This document shows positions 6,097 to 9,674 of a stretch of 9,674 nucleotides of DNA, one piece after another; positions within the stretch are counted from its first letter, which is position 1; each line of letters starts with the position of its first letter. Made by a program: the position numbers and the translations under genes. The stretch is taken from the NCBI GenBank assembly GCA_021812665.1, contig JAKAMX010000030.1, forward strand, positions 1 through 9,674, in the 5' to 3' direction. Under the pieces are notes generated by a model. The model had not been told where the DNA came from, did no database searches, and saw nothing but the letters and a program-made list of their open reading frames with translations. Source of the stretch: a bacterium. GTDB lineage: Bacteria > Patescibacteriota > Minisyncoccia > Phycocordibacterales > UBA1550.

Positions 6097-6735
6097 CTAC
6101 TTGAGCACAGAACTCATTCTTACGTTGAACTCACGGAATCGATCCGGAGCAGTGGTGATACCGATGGTCCTGCGGTCGAACCATCCGACGAGGACGCGCT
6201 CATTGTTCGAACTTTTGTCTGACGTTCTCAGGCGGACACTCCCGCTGATCGGGAATCCATACACTTTGCCGTAGATCATGAGCGACCACACAGCCTCAGC
6301 GGCTGTCGCAACTCGCTCGACGGATGAAAGGTGCGCGACCTGTTCGTCCCAGGTCTCATTGCCGTGTACGGTGAAACCCTTCCTGATCGCGAGCCATCCA
6401 CTTTGGACACGGCTCTCCTTCACGAAGCGATCATCCCTACCAACAAAGCCACTGGACCCCGCCGTGCGACCTTCCCAAGCAAAAATGCTTGAATCGATCT
6501 GCATCATGTCGAAGATCGAGAGCGGCGTGGGTGGGCCGGCAATAACGACGTAGCCATTCCCCTTGCACCACCGAAGGCGCTCCAAAGGAGGAAGGCTTTC
6601 TTCAAGGGCCCGAATGCCTTCTGCGGAGTAACTAAGCTGTGTTACTTTTGCGACCTCCCCTGGTCCAATGAGGTTTCCGCCAAGAACCGCCTTCGCGTCA
6701 AAAACGGGCGTCGGGACTCTGATTTCTAAAGACAC
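6097..6735 (-). CDS. Uncharacterised ~210-residue protein, Parcubacteria-type family
   Basis: This encodes 212 residues from a GTG start set by a perfect AAAGGAGG 6 nt upstream. No signal peptide or membrane segment is visible. Notable stretches are GYVVIAGPPTPLS (61-73), SGWLAIRKG (112-120), WDEQVAHLSSVERV (129-142), AAEAVWSL (145-152), RLRTSD (168-173) and VLVGWFD (181-187). From memory, the order W-x-A-x-R-K, WDEQ, AAE-x-VW, R-T-S and V-x-V-G-x-FD recurs in an uncharacterised family found, often in several copies, in Parcubacteria genomes; this needs a search. The gene stands apart from its neighbours: third codon positions are mostly G or C, the Shine-Dalgarno is ideal, and it has its own terminator 5 nt after the stop. 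It sits where infA or rpmJ often follow map, so it may be an insertion into the ribosomal operon. Function unknown; the gene itself is secure. Confidence 0.85.
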   Translation of the reverse strand: MSLEIRVPTPVFDAKAVLGGNLIGPGEVAKVTQLSYSAEGIRALEESLPPLERLRWCKGNGYVVIAGPPTPLSIFDMMQIDSSIFAWEGRTAGSSGFVGRDDRFVKESRVQSGWLAIRKGFTVHGNETWDEQVAHLSSVERVATAAEAVWSLMIYGKVYGFPISGSVRLRTSDKSSNNERVLVGWFDRRTIGITTAPDRFREFNVRMSSVLK

Positions 6736-6741
6736 TGGTTG

Positions 6742-6749
6742 CCTCCTTT
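6742..6749 (-). promoter_or_regulatory. Perfect Shine-Dalgarno that fixes the GTG start
   Basis: AAAGGAGG on the minus strand ends 6 nt (CAACCA) before the GTG at 6735-6733. It is the only strong Shine-Dalgarno sequence in the window and supports GTG as the true start. Confidence 0.9.
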
Positions 6750-6752
6750 AAT

Positions 6753-6764
6753 CGGCACCTGCCG
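6753..6764 (-). other. Small hairpin just upstream of the Shine-Dalgarno
   Basis: CGGCACCTGCCG can fold as a 4-5 bp stem ending 3 nt before the AAAGGAGG. It could influence ribosome access, but it is short. Confidence 0.35.
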
Positions 6765-6805
6765 AGGTTGGATTGGATTGAAAGAACTTCCGTAACTCTA
6801 CTGAG

Positions 6806-7582
6806 TTACTGCCTCAAAGTCAATATTTCTGGTGCGCCGTCGGTAATCAAAATAGTATGTTCAAAATGCGCAGAGCGCTTGTGGTCGCGAGTTACAAACG
6901 TGTAATCATCGGGCATTAGTTTTATATAGCGTGTTCCTTCGTTGACGATTGGCTCAAGTGCAAGAACCATTCCTGGTTTTAATTTCATACCTTGTCCGCG
7001 ATCACCATAGTTTGCGATGTGTGGATCCTCATGTTGATGGTAGCCGACACCATGACCACCAAGTTCTTCAACGATTACAAAGCCATGTTCTTTGACATAT
7101 TTTTCTATAGCGTAACCTATATCGCCTACAGTATTTCCTGCGCGTGCAACACTAATGCCAACTGCAAGCGCTTCATCGGTTACCTTAATAAGTTTCTTCG
7201 CAGCATCGTCAATCTTACCGACAGGAACCGTGAGGGCTGAGTCCGTAAAAAGCCCTTTGTGCTGGATACCGGTGTCGATACCAATAATGTCTCCTTCGAG
7301 AAGAACACGATCACTTGCGATGCCGTGCACGATTTCATCATTTACTGAAACACATAACGATGAAGGATATGGGGTGCGTGCGCCTTCGGGTGTGTAATTC
7401 AAAAACGCAGGAATATCTCCGCCTTCGCGAATCAATTTTTCTGCCAGCTGATCGAGCTCGCGCGTAGTAACCCCGGGCTTAATCGCATCACGAAGCGCAC
7501 TCAAAATAAACGCGAGGCGCTTCCCTCCCTCACGAATAATCGCAATCTCCTCCTCAGTTTTAATAAATCCTTTTTTAGTCAA
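6806..7582 (-). CDS. map: Methionine aminopeptidase, type I
   Basis: This 258-residue cytoplasmic metalloprotease removes the initiator methionine from new proteins. All expected residues are visible: Asp103 (GIDTG), Asp114 (FTDSA), His177 (GGHGVG), Glu210 (LALEPI) and Glu241 (HFEHT) bind the two metals, with His86 (IVHG) and His184 (QHEDP) in the active site. Length fits the type I family without an N-terminal zinc extension. The likely start is TTG (7582-7580): the frame has no ATG near it, and this codon lies 2 nt after the adk stop. No Shine-Dalgarno sequence is visible, so translation may be coupled to adk. The order rplO-secY-adk-map is the classic spc-operon arrangement. A 7-bp stem-loop (6792-6809) overlaps the stop codon but lacks a T-tract. 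Confidence 0.96.
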   Translation of the reverse strand: MTKKGFIKTEEEIAIIREGGKRLAFILSALRDAIKPGVTTRELDQLAEKLIREGGDIPAFLNYTPEGARTPYPSSLCVSVNDEIVHGIASDRVLLEGDIIGIDTGIQHKGLFTDSALTVPVGKIDDAAKKLIKVTDEALAVGISVARAGNTVGDIGYAIEKYVKEHGFVIVEELGGHGVGYHQHEDPHIANYGDRGQGMKLKPGMVLALEPIVNEGTRYIKLMPDDYTFVTRDHKRSAHFEHTILITDGAPEILTLRQ

Positions 7583-7584
7583 AG

Positions 7585-8178
7585 TTAGTTTAATTTAAGT
7601 GCGGCGACAATATCTTCGAAAACCTTTTGTGGTGTCTGCTCGCCGTTGACTTCCAAAAATCGGTAGTCTTTGTTTGTACGATAGTAGTCGATGGCTGGAA
7701 CAACATCCTGCTCATAAAACGCAAGTCGTTTTGCCACGACATCTGGATTGAGGTCGTCAGCTCGTCCACGCTCTCGAAGTCTAGTTTCTGCCCACTCACG
7801 CGATACGTTGAGAAAAATTACTGCAGGATTTTCACGTCCGTAAAAAGGAAAGGCTGTCGAAAGCATCTTTGCTTCTTCGAGCGAGCGTGGTGTGCCATCA
7901 AACACAATGTGCTCATTACCCGTAAGTTTTTCAATAAATATCTCACTCCATACCCACACCGCAAGGAAACTTGGCTGTCGTCCGCCGGCCAGGTTTATTG
8001 CACGTGCGCGATCCCACGTAGGGCTATCATTTTTAATGAAATTACGAAAATAATTTCCCATTTCTATATAGAGTGTAGGAATTTCTGGATATTTTTGCTT
8101 CAAAAACTCCTGGAGTTTCCCCGACTGAACACCCTTACCTGCGCCAGAGCGACCAATAAATATGACGGTTTGTTGCAT
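7585..8178 (-). CDS. adk: Adenylate kinase, short-lid and divergent
   Basis: This 197-residue kinase interconverts ATP + AMP and 2 ADP in the cytoplasm. The P-loop is GRSGAGKG (9-16). FDGTPRS (93-99) corresponds to the AMP-site DGFPR motif, with Arg98 kept. RERGRADD (135-142) corresponds to the GRxDD motif, and KRLAFYEQ (150-157) follows it. The lid is short, with no zinc-finger insertion. Several usually invariant positions differ: Val follows the P-loop instead of Thr, MGNYFR (40-45) stands where TGDMLR is expected, and DGTPRS replaces DGFPRT. Position between secY and map supports adk over another NMP kinase, but the substrate could have shifted. The ATG start has no Shine-Dalgarno; a possible extended -10 box lies 14 nt upstream, just past a terminator-like hairpin. 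Confidence 0.88.
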   Translation of the reverse strand: MQQTVIFIGRSGAGKGVQSGKLQEFLKQKYPEIPTLYIEMGNYFRNFIKNDSPTWDRARAINLAGGRQPSFLAVWVWSEIFIEKLTGNEHIVFDGTPRSLEEAKMLSTAFPFYGRENPAVIFLNVSREWAETRLRERGRADDLNPDVVAKRLAFYEQDVVPAIDYYRTNKDYRFLEVNGEQTPQKVFEDIVAALKLN

Positions 8179-8192
8179 ATAAAGAGTCTATC

Positions 8193-8201
8193 AGGATACC
8201 A
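8193..8201 (-). promoter_or_regulatory. Possible extended -10 promoter for adk-map
   Basis: On the minus strand TGGTATCCT fits TG, one base, then a -10 box matching the consensus at 4 of 6 positions. It lies 14 nt before the adk ATG and immediately after the hairpin T-tract. It would let adk-map be made when transcripts stop after secY. Confidence 0.35.
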
Positions 8202-8203
8202 CC

Positions 8204-8248
8204 AAAAGACAAAGGGCGCGCGGGCATTTCGGCCTCGCGCGCCCTTTG
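8204..8248 (-). terminator. Terminator or attenuator between secY and adk
   Basis: Bases 8210-8222 and 8236-8248 form a perfect 13-bp G+C-rich stem (CAAAGGGCGCGCG paired with its complement). On the minus strand it is followed by TCTTTT (8209-8204). It begins 10 nt after the secY stop. The plus-strand side has no T-tract. The interrupted T-run suggests partial rather than complete termination. Confidence 0.75.
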
Positions 8249-8258
8249 AAATAAGAAA

Positions 8259-9530
8259 TTAGTACTCTCGCATTGTTATCTGCGCATCAATTTTCTTGAT
8301 GAGCTCGATAACTACAGACACAACGATGAGAAGGGCCGTTCCTCCGATCGTGAGACTCTGAATGTTGGTCAAGCTCTTCATAATGAGAGGCAAAACTGCA
8401 ATCAAGCCAAGGAAGACAGCGCCTGCGAGTGTAATGCGTGTCAAAATCTTTGAAAGATATTCTGCGGTGTGAGTACCAGGACGGATGCCAGGAATAAATG
8501 CACCGTTCTTCTGGAGGTTTGTTGCAATTGCTTCTGGATCAAATGTCACTGCCGTGTAGAAGTAGGTAAAGATGAATACAAGTGCAAAGTAGAGTACGCC
8601 GTTGATCCATCCATTTGCCAATGTTTTCTGTACAAACAATGCAATTGTCTGCAATGTTCCGTGGGCAAGCGTCGAAAGTGCGTTTGCAATGAGGGTTGGG
8701 AATGTCAAAATTGAAAGCGCGAAGATGATAGGAATGACGCCTGCCTGGTTCACACGAAGTGGTAGATAGGTAGAGCCGCCACCCGTGGTGCGACCGCCGT
8801 GCACCTGCTTTGCGTAAGTAATTGGCACTGGGCGCTCTGCTTCGGTCATATACACAACAGCAATAATAACCACGATCATTGCAGCAAGCGCAGCAATATA
8901 GATTGGAATCTGTGACACATCAAATGTATACGCAAGCTGTCCGAGTGTTGCAGGGATGCGCGAAACAATACCCGAGAAGATGATGAGGGAAACACCGTTT
9001 CCAATACCAAACTCCGAGATAAGTTCACCAATCCACATAAGGAGAACAGAACCTGCTGCTACGATGATCGTATTCGTAAGCATTTCAAACGGAGAAAGTC
9101 CGAGGAGGATTCCCTGTTTCTCCAGGTACACAATGAGACCAAAACCCTGCACAAGTGCGAGAGGCACCGTGAGAAGGCGTGAGTACTGTGTAATCTTCTG
9201 GCGGCCTGCCTCGCCTTCGTCGTTGTACATCGCCTTGATCTTTGGTGACATCATTTGCAAAAGCTGGATGATGATTGATCCCGTGATGTATGGACCAACA
9301 CCAAGCATCACTACAGAAACAGCTGAAAGACCACCTCCCGTGATGATGTTCAAAAATCCGAGCGCTTGGTTATTTGCGAGGAGCGCACCGAGATCCTGTC
9401 CTGCAGCTGCAGGAATTGGAATGTTTGCGAGAAGACGAAACACAACGAGTGCACCGAGAACAAAGAGAACGCGGCGGCGCAAGCTAGCGTCCTCTGCAAT
9501 CATTTTCAATTTTCGAACGAAGGTATCCAT
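8259..9530 (-). CDS. secY: Protein translocase subunit SecY
   Basis: This 423-residue polytopic protein is the channel of the Sec translocon, which moves unfolded proteins across or into the cytoplasmic membrane with SecE, SecG and SecA. About ten membrane segments are visible, beginning at residue 20. Family marks are FRLLANIPIPA (31-41), the plug-region stretch FLNIITGGGLSAVSVVMLGV (59-78), PYITGSIIIQLL (80-91), the FGIGNGVSLIIF stretch (174-185), the charged loop TEAERPVPITYAKQ (229-242), and NGAFIPGIRPG (342-352) before helix 9. The ending DAQITMREY is typical for SecY. Length is normal for the family. It starts 42 nt after rplO in the usual order. A TATAAA hexamer lies 5 nt before the ATG and no Shine-Dalgarno is visible. 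The identification is secure. Confidence 0.98.
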   Translation of the reverse strand: MDTFVRKLKMIAEDASLRRRVLFVLGALVVFRLLANIPIPAAAGQDLGALLANNQALGFLNIITGGGLSAVSVVMLGVGPYITGSIIIQLLQMMSPKIKAMYNDEGEAGRQKITQYSRLLTVPLALVQGFGLIVYLEKQGILLGLSPFEMLTNTIIVAAGSVLLMWIGELISEFGIGNGVSLIIFSGIVSRIPATLGQLAYTFDVSQIPIYIAALAAMIVVIIAVVYMTEAERPVPITYAKQVHGGRTTGGGSTYLPLRVNQAGVIPIIFALSILTFPTLIANALSTLAHGTLQTIALFVQKTLANGWINGVLYFALVFIFTYFYTAVTFDPEAIATNLQKNGAFIPGIRPGTHTAEYLSKILTRITLAGAVFLGLIAVLPLIMKSLTNIQSLTIGGTALLIVVSVVIELIKKIDAQITMREY

Positions 9531-9572
9531 GTGATTTTATATGTTATGAGCTTATGGATTTCCGATTTTTGG

Positions 9573-9674
9573 TTATCTAATCGAACCTCCTGCTTTTTCA
9601 ATTGCTGCTTTTGCGCTTGCTGAAAATTCGCATCCGCGAACTTCAAGCTGCTTGGTAAGCTCCCCTTTTCCGAG
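9573..9674 (-). CDS. rplO: Ribosomal protein uL15, C-terminal fragment
   Basis: Only the last 33 codons and the TAA stop are inside the window; the rest lies beyond base 9674. The segment has LGKGELTKQLEV at its start and FSASAKAAIEKAGGS before the end, which is the typical C-terminal pattern of uL15 (a GxGELTKxLxV strand, then an S-A-x-x-A-IEKAGG helix). It is followed 42 nt later by secY, the standard neighbour. uL15 is a large-subunit protein that binds 23S rRNA. The family call rests on a short segment plus synteny, which together are convincing. Confidence 0.92.
   Translation of the reverse strand, partial: LGKGELTKQLEVRGCEFSASAKAAIEKAGGSIR

Noticed and set aside
6792..6809. Stem-loop at the map stop as terminator
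   Set aside because: The 7-bp stem (GTAACTC/GAGTTAC) has no T-tract after it on the minus strand, so termination is not supported.
8259..8267. TTAGTACT at the secY stop, similar to the 11-bp direct repeat
   Set aside because: Only eight bases match and they are part of the conserved secY C-terminal codons and stop.
8956..9534. 192-codon plus-strand open frame opposite secY
   Set aside because: It lies wholly antisense to a secure secY and its composition is what antisense of membrane-protein codons gives. No start signal was seen.

Overview
The window looks like a piece of chromosome from a Candidatus Patescibacteria (CPR) bacterium, most likely Parcubacteria. This is an inference from the gene set. 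There is a ribosomal-operon tail rplO-secY-adk-map, a large soluble TraG/VirD4-like ATPase, a short-lid adenylate kinase, and a ~210-residue protein resembling an uncharacterised family I associate with Parcubacteria. Every supported gene is on the minus strand, so the biological order runs from high to low coordinates.

Biological order: (1) 9674-6806, end of the spc-type operon: rplO (C-terminal 33 residues only), secY, a strong hairpin with a T-rich tail, then adk and map with a 2-nt gap. (2) 6735-6097, an unrecognised G+C-rich gene with a GTG start, a perfect Shine-Dalgarno sequence and its own intrinsic terminator. It differs in style from everything around it. (3) 6024-5889, inverted-repeat element C, whose outer end supplies the probable -10 box of the next gene. 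(4) 5878-2426, a 920-residue TraG/VirD4-type ATPase followed 6 nt later by a small protein with erythromycin-esterase/ChaN-like motifs. (5) 2364-1888, ndk (nucleoside diphosphate kinase). (6) 1887-1278, a 610-nt gene-free stretch holding elements B and A, an intrinsic terminator and an 11-bp direct repeat. (7) 1277-1, a small VanZ/DUF2238-like membrane protein, then a beta-CASP metallo-beta-lactamase RNase whose C-terminus lies outside the window.

The most unusual signal is a family of three inverted-repeat elements of 135-141 bp (A 1328-1462, B 1747-1887, C 5889-6024). All six arms share an outer motif close to ACCCCYACRCC and end in GCAT. The middle of the arms differs between elements but still matches within each element, which suggests selection on pairing as RNA or single-stranded DNA. 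The elements sit only between genes.

A second theme is translation initiation. Only the foreign-looking gene has a clear Shine-Dalgarno sequence. Several others have a -10-like hexamer so close to the start codon that leaderless or near-leaderless transcripts are plausible.
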